Shown: in pieces, positions 1 through 8,969 of the stretch
How the letters are laid out: each line of letters begins with the position of its first letter
How positions within the stretch are numbered: the stretch's first letter is position 1
Source of the DNA: Acinetobacter haemolyticus
GTDB lineage: Bacteria > Pseudomonadota > Gammaproteobacteria > Pseudomonadales > Moraxellaceae
Length of the DNA stretch: 64,000 bases
Assembly (NCBI RefSeq): GCF_900406815.1
Contig: NZ_OVCN01000005.1
Span: forward strand, 114,448-178,447
Direction: 5' to 3'
Notes under the pieces: model-generated
Told to the model about the DNA's origin: nothing
Seen by the model: the letters and a program-made list of their open reading frames with translations, nothing else
The model's database searches: none
Position numbers and translations under genes: made by a program

Positions 1-318
1 TGCAAGGAGTACAACGACAGGTGGCTTAGCACTTAAATCTAAAGTTTCATTTGCCTCCCCCATCATCTTGGTGAGTTCATCATAGACAATTTTTACAAAT
101 GCCTGACCAGGAGAAAGCTGTGTCATGACCTCTTGACCGAGTGCTTCTTCCTTCACCTTCGCGATAAATTCACGAGTTACAGGTAACGCCACATCGGCTT
201 CAAGAAGTGCCATACGTACTTCACGTAGGGTATCTTTAATATTGTCTTCGGTCAGCTGCCCTGAGCCAGTAACATTTCTTAAACTCTGTGTGAGTCGTTC
301 TGTTAAGGTATCAAACAT
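1..318 (-). CDS. ffh: Signal recognition particle GTPase Ffh, N-terminal part
   Basis: The first 106 codons of a gene that runs off the left edge of the window. The translation begins MFDTLTERLTQSLRNVTG and continues with the four-helix N domain typical of Ffh, reaching the start of the G domain (PPVVVLLA) just before the nucleotide-binding P-loop, which lies outside the window. Ffh binds 4.5S RNA and signal sequences on nascent chains and delivers ribosomes to FtsY at the inner membrane. It is divergent from the membrane-protein gene that starts at 466, so the 147 bases between them should carry both promoters. The family call is secure. The remainder of the gene cannot be checked here. Confidence 0.95.
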   Translation of the reverse strand, partial: MFDTLTERLTQSLRNVTGSGQLTEDNIKDTLREVRMALLEADVALPVTREFIAKVKEEALGQEVMTQLSPGQAFVKIVYDELTKMMGEANETLDLSAKPPVVVLLA

Positions 319-465
319 TGCGAAATCCGCTTAAAATGGCTAGTTGCAAAAAAATCTTTCTTAAAATAGAAAATTTATGCATAAGATGCTATAGGATACT
401 GTAGTTCGCAGCGAATTTATATCTTATATGGTGAATATTATTCATCCCCCTAAAAAAGGTTTGAC

Positions 466-1275
466 ATGATCAGTCTCCCCTTGGTTTACACAATTTTGGC
501 ACTTGTGGCTTATACCAGTTCTTTTTGGTATTTGTTTATTCGTCTAATGTCAAAACGTACACCAAATCTTTGGTGTTACGGTCTTCTCGTTGGTTTAGGA
601 CTGTTATTACACGGTGTAGTTCTCTATCAAGACATGATGACACCAATGGGCATCAACTATGATGTGTTTAACCTTATCTCGTTCACCTCAGGGCTTATGC
701 TCACCTTGAGTTTAATCCTTAGCCTGATTCGCCCCGTTTTACCTTTAAATCTGATCGGTACGCCCGTTGCTGCATTTGGTTTAATTCTAGGATTTGTATA
801 TAGCAAGCCAAATCAATTTATTGAGTTGCATAGTCTTGGATTAGATCTACATATTATCTTATCGCTTTCAGCCTATGCTGTACTTTTAATGGCAACCATT
901 CATGCCGTTCTCTTGTGGTTCCAAGACAGAGAACTGAAAAAAAAGCAAAAAAAACGGATTTGGGTCAATTTACTCCCTCCCTTTCAAGTGATGGAATCAT
1001 TACTCTTTGATTTAATTATTACAGGATTTGCTCTACTCACTGCCGCCTTATTATTTGGCTTCTTTACCATTGATAATTTCTTTGCCCAACACCTTGCGCA
1101 TAAAACTGCGTTTAGCATAATTTCGTGGTTTTTATATGGTGCTTTGTTGATTGGACATTACAAATTTGGTTGGCGTGGACGCAAAGCGATTCGTTTTACA
1201 ATTACAGGTTTTATCTTGCTCGCGATTGGTTTTATTGGCAGTAAATTTGTACTCGAAATGATCTTAGGACGTTAA
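466..1275 (+). CDS. Cytochrome c assembly (CcsA/YpjD-type) inner membrane protein
   Basis: A 269-residue protein with about eight hydrophobic segments and short loops, matching the size and pattern of the YpjD/CcsA-like 'cytochrome C assembly' family often found next to ffh. Members of the wider family handle haem at the periplasmic face of the membrane; the exact role of YpjD-type proteins is not established. The ATG follows an A/G-rich stretch (aaaaaaggtttgac). A hairpin with a short T-run follows the gene. Confidence is good for the family and low for a haem role. Confidence 0.8.
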   Translation: MISLPLVYTILALVAYTSSFWYLFIRLMSKRTPNLWCYGLLVGLGLLLHGVVLYQDMMTPMGINYDVFNLISFTSGLMLTLSLILSLIRPVLPLNLIGTPVAAFGLILGFVYSKPNQFIELHSLGLDLHIILSLSAYAVLLMATIHAVLLWFQDRELKKKQKKRIWVNLLPPFQVMESLLFDLIITGFALLTAALLFGFFTIDNFFAQHLAHKTAFSIISWFLYGALLIGHYKFGWRGRKAIRFTITGFILLAIGFIGSKFVLEMILGR

Positions 1276-1302
1276 GTATTTCGTGGATGAATAAACACTA
1301 GA

Positions 1303-1335
1303 CAGCGTTTCTTAAAATGCGTATAACGCTGTTTT
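1303..1335 (+). terminator. Probable terminator after the YpjD-type gene
   Basis: Inverted repeat CAGCGTT (1303-1309) with AACGCTG (1325-1331), loop of 15, followed by TTTT. The large loop and short T-run make it a moderate candidate. Confidence 0.4.
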
Positions 1336-1355
1336 CGCTTAACTAGGTAACCACC

Positions 1356-2288
1356 GTGAAACTTGTACTTGCCCCAATGGAAGGTCTAACTGATCCAATC
1401 ATGCGTGATGTTCTCACTCATGTGGGCAGCTTTGATTGGTGCGTGACCGAGTTTATTCGTATTACAGACAGTATTCTACCAGACCATATTTATTATAATT
1501 TTTGTCCTGAACTACAAACGGATGGCAAAACTGCTGCGGGTACACCTGTCCACGTTCAGTTTCTAGGAAATAATCCCGATATGCTGGCAGCGAATGCAGC
1601 TAAAGTTGTTGAACTTGGCGCGCCAGCAATTGATCTTAATTTTGGTTGTCCAGCCAAAACGGTCAACCGCCATCGTGGTGGTTCAGTGCTACTCGATGAA
1701 CCTGAAACTGTTCATTTATTAGTAAAAGCAGTACGTGACGCTGTACCTTCTCACATCCCTGTTTCAGCCAAAATGCGTTTAGGTTATCTGGATGAAAATC
1801 ATACGATGGAAAATGCTCATGCCATTGAAGATGCAGGTGCTAGTTGGTTAACCGTACATGCAAGAACCAAAGCCGATGGTTATACTCCGCCCGCATATTG
1901 GGAAAAAATCCAACCGATCACTGAAGCATTAAAAATCAATGTGATTGCCAATGGTGAAATTTGGAACAATACTGATGCTAAGGCATGTCTGACCCAATCT
2001 CACTGTACAGATCTTATGATTGGTCGTGGTGCTGTGACCACCCCAGATTTAACCCAGTGTATCCGCCAAAATGTTGATTATGCTTTATTAAGTTGGCAAG
2101 ATTTGGTTGAATTACAACATCGTTTTTTAAGTGGTCAATTTAAAACTGAAATTGGCATGATTGGTCGTTATAAACAATGGTTAGGTATGATGACCAAGGC
2201 ATACCCTGAGGCACAAGAACTTTGGGGACAAGTAAAGCGAATGAAACAATTGGAACAGATTTTGGTCTGCCTAAATCATACCAATTAA
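1356..2288 (+). CDS. dusC: tRNA-dihydrouridine(16) synthase DusC
   Basis: 310 residues with a GTG start (GTGAAACTTGTACTT). This start gives the canonical N terminus MKLVLAPMEGLTDPIMR of the Dus family. The catalytic cysteine is Cys98 in NFGCPAKTVNRHRGG, and AKMRLG and IANGEIW mark the FMN/TIM-barrel strands. The enzyme reduces uridine to dihydrouridine in tRNA with an FMN cofactor and NADPH. DusC rather than DusA or DusB is chosen from the ELQTDGKT and LNFGCPAKTVNRH context and the length. A strong terminator follows. Confidence 0.9.
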   Translation: MKLVLAPMEGLTDPIMRDVLTHVGSFDWCVTEFIRITDSILPDHIYYNFCPELQTDGKTAAGTPVHVQFLGNNPDMLAANAAKVVELGAPAIDLNFGCPAKTVNRHRGGSVLLDEPETVHLLVKAVRDAVPSHIPVSAKMRLGYLDENHTMENAHAIEDAGASWLTVHARTKADGYTPPAYWEKIQPITEALKINVIANGEIWNNTDAKACLTQSHCTDLMIGRGAVTTPDLTQCIRQNVDYALLSWQDLVELQHRFLSGQFKTEIGMIGRYKQWLGMMTKAYPEAQELWGQVKRMKQLEQILVCLNHTN

Positions 2289-2300
2289 ACCTCTGCCTAT

Positions 2301-2332
2301 AAAAAAGAGCGGATCCATACCGCTCTTTTTTT
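2301..2332 (+). terminator. Rho-independent terminator, probably bidirectional
   Basis: Perfect stem AAGAGCGG/CCGCTCTT with a 6-7 nt loop, flanked by an A-run and a T-run. It can end dusC on the plus strand and the converging exported-protein operon, whose last stop is at 2357, on the minus strand. Confidence 0.8.
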
Positions 2333-2356
2333 ACAGGTAAACTTTATGCAATTGAG

Positions 2357-3349
2357 CTACATTCCACCAACATTAACTCTTAGATTGGTCACTGAAGCGC
2401 CTGTTATACCAACATTTCCAATGGATGCATTCGGTAATGCATGGAATGTTCCCGTCGCACTCTGCCCCGCAGTACCTAAAGTTACATTATTCAACTTCAA
2501 ATCAAATTTGCTGCTTTCACCAGTATTGCCAAAAACTAAACCCGTATTTTCAATACCGGCATAAAAACCATTTAATGCAAAAGCATTACCCTCATGGCCT
2601 GTTAACTGCAAATCAAAACTGGCACCGACTGGCGCTGTTGACGCATCTCCTGCAGTTGCATAGTCTGATACGAGTATCATATTACAACCCGTTCCAGCGC
2701 CACAAATAGAATTAATTCCGCCACCAAATAATACCATCCGATTTTGGGGAGCTGCTCCTAATTGGATGTTAAAGTTTGGCTTATTATTTGGATCAAAAGC
2801 GATATCGATATTACTATTTGAGCGTAAAATTTCTTTAACATTTGTTTTCGGAATATTACCTGACCCAAACATTGAGTTAGTTGTATAAACATCTGCAATT
2901 AATGTTGAAAGCGCTGTACTTGTCGCTGCATAAATTGAAAATGGGGAAATACGAATTCCATCTACACCATCAAAAGATAAAGCAATATTAGCAAATGCAC
3001 CATTTAAACCAGTACCACGATCCGTATCAATCACAGCCTTTAATCCTAGTTGTGTTGAAGATCCAGCAGATAAACCAGATACCTTAACATTCTGCGCAGC
3101 TGTTCCCGCAACACCTGCAACAACTAGACCTGCTTTATTAGTGTAATTATCTGGATCGGTATGCCCTGTATAAGACAAACCATCCTTATCAATCATAGCA
3201 ATCTGTTTAAATTCAATATCTGTATTTATCGTAATACTTAACCCATCTTGTCCTGTTGCTAATGACAAGCTTTGGTCATCCATTGGTTGCATTGCCATTG
3301 TAAATGAGCTTAATAACAACAATGACACATATCCTAGTTTCTTATTCAT
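2357..3349 (-). CDS. Exported DUF6160/FilA-like protein (gene 6 of the halogenase locus)
   Basis: About 330 residues. The start chosen is MNKKLGYVS at 3349 rather than an upstream in-frame ATG, because it begins a normal signal peptide (hydrophobic core, cleavage near TMA-MQ). Immediately after the signal comes PMDDQSLSLATGQDGLSI, the motif shared by all exported proteins of this locus. The rest is rich in G, N, T and S with alternating hydrophobics, as expected of a beta-rich surface protein. A Cys pair (CGAGTGC) lies mid-protein. It is the last gene of the run, 92 bases after its upstream neighbour. It resembles, from memory, Acinetobacter proteins annotated DUF6160 or FilA-like. Function is unknown. 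Confidence 0.75.
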   Translation of the reverse strand: MNKKLGYVSLLLLSSFTMAMQPMDDQSLSLATGQDGLSITINTDIEFKQIAMIDKDGLSYTGHTDPDNYTNKAGLVVAGVAGTAAQNVKVSGLSAGSSTQLGLKAVIDTDRGTGLNGAFANIALSFDGVDGIRISPFSIYAATSTALSTLIADVYTTNSMFGSGNIPKTNVKEILRSNSNIDIAFDPNNKPNFNIQLGAAPQNRMVLFGGGINSICGAGTGCNMILVSDYATAGDASTAPVGASFDLQLTGHEGNAFALNGFYAGIENTGLVFGNTGESSKFDLKLNNVTLGTAGQSATGTFHALPNASIGNVGITGASVTNLRVNVGGM

Positions 3350-3441
3350 TGCCCTAATCCGTAGACAAGTGTTTAAAAAATACTCACACCAAAGTAACAC
3401 AATTTTTATATTCCTCAATCCTTTTCAGATGAGATGAGCCC

Positions 3442-5901
3442 TTAATTACGAGGCATAATACTAAATTGGCTACTCAAACGACCGCCCGTGATTGCCATTT
3501 CACCCAAACGTGCTCCTTTTCCAGTTTCTGGTGGATATAAATTTATATCACGGATTCTTAAAACGCCTTCAGTAGTACGTTGAGGGTTAAAAGTAAGATC
3601 TGTATTAAAACTAACCACCCCTTCAGCACCATTCTGACCAGCTTTAGGTTCAATCACAATTGCATTATCAAATGCAACTTTACCAGTAATGTTATCCAAG
3701 CCAACAGTTGACTTATCAATTGGGTCACTAATTTGTATGGTATTTTTATCACCTGTTAGCTGAAAATCTCCCACAATATTAAGACGGTTTCCTGTGCCAT
3801 CAGCTTTATATTCACTGTTTGGAATCAGTGAAAGATTCATATTTCCGCCTAAACGCAGGTTCAAACCAAATAGAACATCATCTTCATTTGCAAAATTATT
3901 ATTAGGAGCAAAACTTTTATTAGTACAAGCCGATATAGGATTAGTGATACAACTTTGATAAGTTGCGCCAGGTAAATATCCTGCAGCAACTTCGGCAGCC
4001 ATCACAATTAACATATCTTCAAGACTAACATTCATGCTTCCTTTTTCAACACCAATACTACCCGTTCCTTTTAGGAGCATATCAATGTTACGTAGTCCCA
4101 TGTAATAATCTGTAGCACCATCGATAACTAAAATAGAGGTTGTTTTATTCCCCAGTTTCGTATTATTCACTGGATCTCGATCAATACCATATGTGTTCAT
4201 TGCCAGTGAGAAGCCCAAACGTGGAGTCTGTCCTGTACCAACTGCAATACCTTGAGTATTACCCTGCTGATAATAATAAACTTTACTCGCATCAACAGTC
4301 GTTCCAAACATTGCCATATTTGCGTTTAAACCATAAAAAGGCAATGCCAGCCCCCATTGATTATTATTATGCTCAGCAATATTAGGAACGCTTTGTCCAA
4401 AAGCATCATTGGTTCTTGCACTATTGGTAAAACGTCCACGTTTTGATAATGCTTGGAATTCAGCTCCGCGAACAGCGACAAGTAAACTATAAGGGTTTGC
4501 TGTACTTGCTCCCTTATGGATATTCTGAATATAATCAGCATCTGTTGTCAGTGTACTGTTGTCACCAAACCGGCTCGTTTGGAAAGCATAGTTTGCTGGT
4601 AAAAAAACTGACTTGGTGTCTGCAAGATTTATATAAACATCACCGCTATTAAAAGAACCACGTGTTCCCTGTTGTAATCCAGTTAAATTACCAAACTCAA
4701 AGCCATAAGTATTTAGTCCAGCTCCACCAATTTCCAGAGTTGTTGCTTTTCCATCACTACCCAACATTGAATCATTATCTATAGTAAAGTCCGCCCCCAT
4801 TCTAAAACCAATGCCAGTATTGCCAATGACGTTACTACCACTTTTAGCCTCACCTAGAATGTTCGTGCCATCTGGATGACCATAACTTGTACCATATACG
4901 GGGTTACCTTTCCCCTCACTACTTATACCGCGCAACTGTAAATAGCCATTAACCATACGGCCACTCGCACCCACACGAATTAAACCATTTGCACCTTGAG
5001 GACTTTTCGTTAACTGATTAATTGCATACGGATCTGTTTTACTTACATTCTCATTAAGCATAAACTCCAAATTTAACCCAGCATTTGTTAGATCCGAATA
5101 GCTACCAGCAATTAAACTATTACTGGCTGCATCGGATGCACGGATAAAATCAACATAGCCATGTGTCGAACTAGGTGCGGTTGCTAACCCAGCTTTACTA
5201 ACACCATCCGCATTTGTTTGTAACTTAAAACCTTCTATAGCATCAATAAACATGACGCCCTTACCAAGAAAATTAAAGTTAAGATTTTTTAAAATTAACT
5301 GGTTTAACTCATCATTAACATCAGTTTGCTCTAAATATACATTGGCATTATTGATTCCTAGTTTAAGCGTAGACTGTCCTGTTTTACTAAATAATCCATC
5401 GCGAGTTTTGAAATCGATATCAATCACTGAACTCGTTTGAATAGCCATATTCCCAATTGGATCGCTACAAGTCTGGCTAGCTTCTGTATCACAAATTTTA
5501 AACTTATCAATCGTAATTAAGGATGGGTTTGTTGCAATACTCAAGTCTAAGCCAACTTTACCATCAGCATGACTACCACTATTAATCTTATAGCTCGTGC
5601 CAGGTGTAAGTGAACTAGAATTACTTTGTGCAATTTTAAAATCTTCAGCAACTGCTCTCAATTTATTATTGGTTGCACTTGCAGTCCCTCTCCCAGCATC
5701 ATCCTCCCAATACAACTGTTTGACATTGACTTCATCAAAACTCGTATTGATTGAAATACCATCTTGACCGTTGACTTGTCGCAATGCACTATCATCTAAA
5801 CTTTGCATGGCATAAGCAGAATGACTAATCATCAATAGACTTGCTGCAAGTGTATTAAGCGTAAAATATACGAGTTTGTGATTTTGATTGTTTTTTTTCA
5901 T
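3442..5901 (-). CDS. Large exported DUF6160/FilA-like protein (gene 5 of the halogenase locus)
   Basis: About 819 residues. The start at 5901 (MKKNNQNHKLVYF) is preferred because AAAGGA stands just upstream and it gives a clean signal peptide ending SHSAYA. The mature protein opens with MQSLDDSALRQVNGQDGISI, the family motif. The body is a long G/N/D/T-rich, low-lysine sequence with repeated short hydrophobic beta-like segments and few cysteines. It lies 29 bases downstream of its upstream neighbour and is most likely co-transcribed with it. The product is presumably secreted or outer-membrane associated. No enzymatic motif is seen. Confidence 0.75.
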   Translation of the reverse strand: MKKNNQNHKLVYFTLNTLAASLLMISHSAYAMQSLDDSALRQVNGQDGISINTSFDEVNVKQLYWEDDAGRGTASATNNKLRAVAEDFKIAQSNSSSLTPGTSYKINSGSHADGKVGLDLSIATNPSLITIDKFKICDTEASQTCSDPIGNMAIQTSSVIDIDFKTRDGLFSKTGQSTLKLGINNANVYLEQTDVNDELNQLILKNLNFNFLGKGVMFIDAIEGFKLQTNADGVSKAGLATAPSSTHGYVDFIRASDAASNSLIAGSYSDLTNAGLNLEFMLNENVSKTDPYAINQLTKSPQGANGLIRVGASGRMVNGYLQLRGISSEGKGNPVYGTSYGHPDGTNILGEAKSGSNVIGNTGIGFRMGADFTIDNDSMLGSDGKATTLEIGGAGLNTYGFEFGNLTGLQQGTRGSFNSGDVYINLADTKSVFLPANYAFQTSRFGDNSTLTTDADYIQNIHKGASTANPYSLLVAVRGAEFQALSKRGRFTNSARTNDAFGQSVPNIAEHNNNQWGLALPFYGLNANMAMFGTTVDASKVYYYQQGNTQGIAVGTGQTPRLGFSLAMNTYGIDRDPVNNTKLGNKTTSILVIDGATDYYMGLRNIDMLLKGTGSIGVEKGSMNVSLEDMLIVMAAEVAAGYLPGATYQSCITNPISACTNKSFAPNNNFANEDDVLFGLNLRLGGNMNLSLIPNSEYKADGTGNRLNIVGDFQLTGDKNTIQISDPIDKSTVGLDNITGKVAFDNAIVIEPKAGQNGAEGVVSFNTDLTFNPQRTTEGVLRIRDINLYPPETGKGARLGEMAITGGRLSSQFSIMPRN

Positions 5902-5930
5902 CACTTCAGTCCTTTGAAATCTACACTTAA

Positions 5931-6638
5931 TTAACAACGCGGATGGCTACCATCACAGCCAAATACCTTAATTGTTCCTTGTAATGCAAGATTACCGTTC
6001 ATTCGTAAACCCATAAATCCTGTTTCTTTACCATGATCATAAGCAGAGTTTGGTGCATTTGAAGCATTATAAACAGAGTTTTTCAGATAACCATAACCAT
6101 TCGTAGGTGGATTATTTGGATCTGTTCCTTCTACCACTTTTTCAGTCGTAGTATCAATATAACTCGTAAAGTCATCTTGCTCGATTGATAGTGCATTAAA
6201 ACCAAAATTACGAATTAAGATTGGTGATGTAGCTTGATAGCTTAATTGAATAGCAGGTTTAATCGTATCACCATAAACTAAATCAACCCCGTCTAAACCT
6301 AATTTTTGAATATCAACCGTACCTTGTATACCCTTAAAAACCAACCACAACCTATAGGCAGGATTGTCAATGGTTGGATTACTAACTGCATTATTATTGG
6401 CATCGACAAAACGTCTATTCACAGAAAGCGCAAGTCGACAATAAGCTAAATTTATACAAGCACTCTCATCAAATACATACTTTCCATTTTTTAATCGATG
6501 ATTTAACGACAATTTAAGTGATAAATCAGCCCCTGCCTGTGCTTCTACAGCTTGCAGCTCACTGTTATCTAATGCTTGCAATCCTGCATGCGCAATACTG
6601 GCGCTACATAATAGGAGAAAAATTGATAACTTTTTCAT
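5931..6638 (-). CDS. Small exported DUF6160/FilA-like protein with C-terminal Cys pair (gene 4)
   Basis: 235 residues. Signal peptide MKKLSIFLLLCSASIAHA is followed directly by GLQALDNSELQAVEAQAGADL, a diverged version of the shared motif. The protein ends in CDGSHPRC, a CX6C in which the second Cys is the last residue; the 493-residue protein of the locus ends the same way. A further Cys pair (CINLAYC) sits near residue 61, so two disulfides are plausible after export. The start lies 13 bases after the stop of the 675-residue gene, indicating one transcript. Function is unknown. Confidence 0.75.
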   Translation of the reverse strand: MKKLSIFLLLCSASIAHAGLQALDNSELQAVEAQAGADLSLKLSLNHRLKNGKYVFDESACINLAYCRLALSVNRRFVDANNNAVSNPTIDNPAYRLWLVFKGIQGTVDIQKLGLDGVDLVYGDTIKPAIQLSYQATSPILIRNFGFNALSIEQDDFTSYIDTTTEKVVEGTDPNNPPTNGYGYLKNSVYNASNAPNSAYDHGKETGFMGLRMNGNLALQGTIKVFGCDGSHPRC

Positions 6639-6651
6639 CTCTTATACTCCT

Positions 6652-8679
6652 CTATAGTCCAGTGGCAGTGATTTTAAGATGTTGAATCAATACACCATCA
6701 ATCACAGCCGATCCCATATTATTGATCGGTGAAGCCGTATTTAATCGATATGTATTAATGTCTGCATTTGGAGTTGTCGTATGCCAGCGTCCATTGTTAT
6801 AAAGTGCATCTGGTAAAGGTGTTTGATTGGGCACAGTGAATTGGGTTCCATTTCCAGCATCAACCAAGGTATATCCTGTATTGTTTATTGTTGGATTATA
6901 ATAGGAAGTACTATCTATATTTGCCCAGTTTGCGCCTCGAGAATCAAATCTTAAACCTGACCCTGCGTTGCCAGTCCAGCCTGTTGCTGTCCGATATTGC
7001 CAAGTATCATAACAAGTATCTAAATTCAAAACTCCGCAACGATAGCTGCCTGCACGACGCTCCTGATTTTGCAATTGGTAGAAATAATAGTCTTTTGATA
7101 CAGTCCCGCTACTTAAGGAACCAAAAGAAATCCCAACAGCATCTTGTGTACTATTTCCTTTAAATGCTTGAAGTGTTTTACCACCATCATCGCTATATAC
7201 AGTACCAATACTAATACTACTGTGTGTAGCATTAGAGCCTTGATAGGTTTTTCCGCCCAAGGTAACGTTATTACCACATTGATAAACGTTACAAGTCGAT
7301 CCCTTATAGCTACTGTCTAAACCGGTATAGTCGGTATATATTTGTTTATAAATACTTTCTTTATTAGGAATACGAACAACTTCCAAACTAAAATTTTTAC
7401 CGTCAGAACCTAAAATGACAGGTTGATATAAATTACCCAACACCAAGTTAGTATTTAAATTATAGATAAACAACCCTTCATTACCATTAAAAGTTGGCGC
7501 ATTTCCACCATGAATAGCTGGTGTTGTTAAGTTATTTGTATCAGAAGTTTCTCTAGTACTTAAGCGCAATACATGATCATTTAGACCTGTTGGTGCAGTC
7601 CACTGCCCAGTAGCTGTAATTTTTGTTGTTTGACTACGATTACGATATAACCAATCTGAACTTGGTGAGTTATTACTTGGTGCACCAGTATATTGAGTAC
7701 TATAACGATTTACCCAAGGTTCTACCGCAGAAGTTGGTGTATTAGTTGACATGCTTGCTTTTAAATCAGCGCCATCACCACTGTTAAAACGAAATACACC
7801 CGACATCCCTAAAGTTTTATTATAAAATGGACTTAGTCCACCTGTACTCCCTGCACCATCTAAAGTCTGAAATATTTTGAGATGACTGCCATTCAAACTA
7901 AATCCATTCCAGACACCCTGCAAACGCAGTCTATTTGCACGGTTTGCATCTACACTTGTTCCAATTAAACCCTGATTATTTCCATAATGGAATTGATCTG
8001 CGGCACCATCGGCCTTATTAGGATTTCTAACAAATACATCTGCCCATAAACCTAACTTTAAGTTATACGCATCACTACCAACGCTGTCTCGTGTACCGAC
8101 TTCATACAAAGGAGCTTCTAACGCCACATAAGTTATTTCACCAGTATCTGTATTAAGCGACCCACCATCTGGTGTAAATGTAGGAACATTCGGTTCTGTT
8201 TGAACTTTTAAAATCCAAGGATTACTTGCTGTACCCCAGCTGCGAATTGCATTTATTGAATTCCCATCATTACTTAAACCAACCCGTTCATTATGATTAT
8301 TTGCACGATTTGGATTTGAAGCAGATATCGCTAAACCATATAAGAATAAGTCAGCCTTACCTACAGCACGATCTCCCGAATCAATACTTCCATTATTGTT
8401 GGTATCTGCTGCTGTAAGCGACAAAGGACCAATTGGTAAATAGTTAATATACCCAGTATCCAATTGTCGATTAAACAAATCTGCTTGTGTAGTCGTCGCT
8501 TTTTCACCTTGAAAGATCATATAGGTGTTTTCAGGAAGTAATGCAATGCCCTCGCCTATAGTTTGGCTTAGCCCCTCATCAGAGATTTCTTGTAATGCAA
8601 AAACTGACTGGTTAACACATAGTCCAACCAAACTCGCTAAAACAGTTCTTTGAAATAAATCCTTATGGAGTATAGCCAT
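6652..8679 (-). CDS. Large exported protein with an EF-hand-like loop (gene 3 of the halogenase locus)
   Basis: 675 residues, start backed by CAGGAAGG eight to ten bases upstream. The signal peptide (to about residue 28, VFA) is followed by LQEISDEGLSQTIGEGI, a variant of the shared motif. Residues 92-103 (DTNNNGSIDSGD) match the 12-residue calcium-binding loop of EF-hand/dockerin type at positions 1, 3, 5, 6, 8, 9 and 12. The protein is richer in Trp and Tyr than its neighbours, notably in the C-terminal third. It heads a four-gene run with short gaps and has its own candidate promoter and a structured leader. Role unknown; extracellular location inferred. Confidence 0.75.
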   Translation of the reverse strand: MAILHKDLFQRTVLASLVGLCVNQSVFALQEISDEGLSQTIGEGIALLPENTYMIFQGEKATTTQADLFNRQLDTGYINYLPIGPLSLTAADTNNNGSIDSGDRAVGKADLFLYGLAISASNPNRANNHNERVGLSNDGNSINAIRSWGTASNPWILKVQTEPNVPTFTPDGGSLNTDTGEITYVALEAPLYEVGTRDSVGSDAYNLKLGLWADVFVRNPNKADGAADQFHYGNNQGLIGTSVDANRANRLRLQGVWNGFSLNGSHLKIFQTLDGAGSTGGLSPFYNKTLGMSGVFRFNSGDGADLKASMSTNTPTSAVEPWVNRYSTQYTGAPSNNSPSSDWLYRNRSQTTKITATGQWTAPTGLNDHVLRLSTRETSDTNNLTTPAIHGGNAPTFNGNEGLFIYNLNTNLVLGNLYQPVILGSDGKNFSLEVVRIPNKESIYKQIYTDYTGLDSSYKGSTCNVYQCGNNVTLGGKTYQGSNATHSSISIGTVYSDDGGKTLQAFKGNSTQDAVGISFGSLSSGTVSKDYYFYQLQNQERRAGSYRCGVLNLDTCYDTWQYRTATGWTGNAGSGLRFDSRGANWANIDSTSYYNPTINNTGYTLVDAGNGTQFTVPNQTPLPDALYNNGRWHTTTPNADINTYRLNTASPINNMGSAVIDGVLIQHLKITATGL

Positions 8680-8832
8680 TTTGACCTTCCTGTTACACGA
8701 TGCTCCGCATCAACGTTATTTTTCTAAATCTTCCTGAGTGACTTCCAACCACAAAAAAGGCGCAGTCAAGGATATGCTTCCAAGCATCACTCAAATTGTA
8801 GGCAGAATCCGCCTACCCAATCTTACTTTTTT
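8680..8832 (-). promoter_or_regulatory. Hairpin-rich 5' leader of the exported-protein operon
   Basis: The untranslated stretch between the candidate promoter and the 675-residue gene contains three short perfect stems: GTAGGC/GCCTAC (8800-8818), ATGCTT/AAGCAT (8774-8787) and GATGC/GCATC (8699-8711). A possible long-range pairing TGAGTGA (8735-8741) with TCACTCA (8787-8793) also exists. No coding sequence fits here. A cis-acting RNA element is possible; no known riboswitch class was recognised. Confidence 0.4.
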
Positions 8833-8860
8833 ATTATGCCTACTATTTACGCAATTGCAA
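8833..8860 (-). promoter_or_regulatory. Candidate sigma-70 promoter for the exported-protein operon
   Basis: On the minus strand a TTGCAA -35 (8855-8860) and a CATAAT -10 (8833-8838) are separated by 16 bases. It sits between the halogenase stop and the 675-residue gene and would give a leader of about 150 nt. Confidence 0.5.
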
Positions 8861-8969
8861 AAAAAACCCGTTAAAAGTTACATTTTTCCGATAGATGAAA
8901 ATATACCGATCTCAAAACAGCATCTAAACATTATAATTTTCAAATATATCTAGATTCTTAAACCTACTG

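Noticed and set aside
8738..8953. Plus-strand ORF of 71 codons in the leader region
   Set aside because: No ribosome-binding site, unlikely amino-acid pattern, and it lies over the antisense of the leader.
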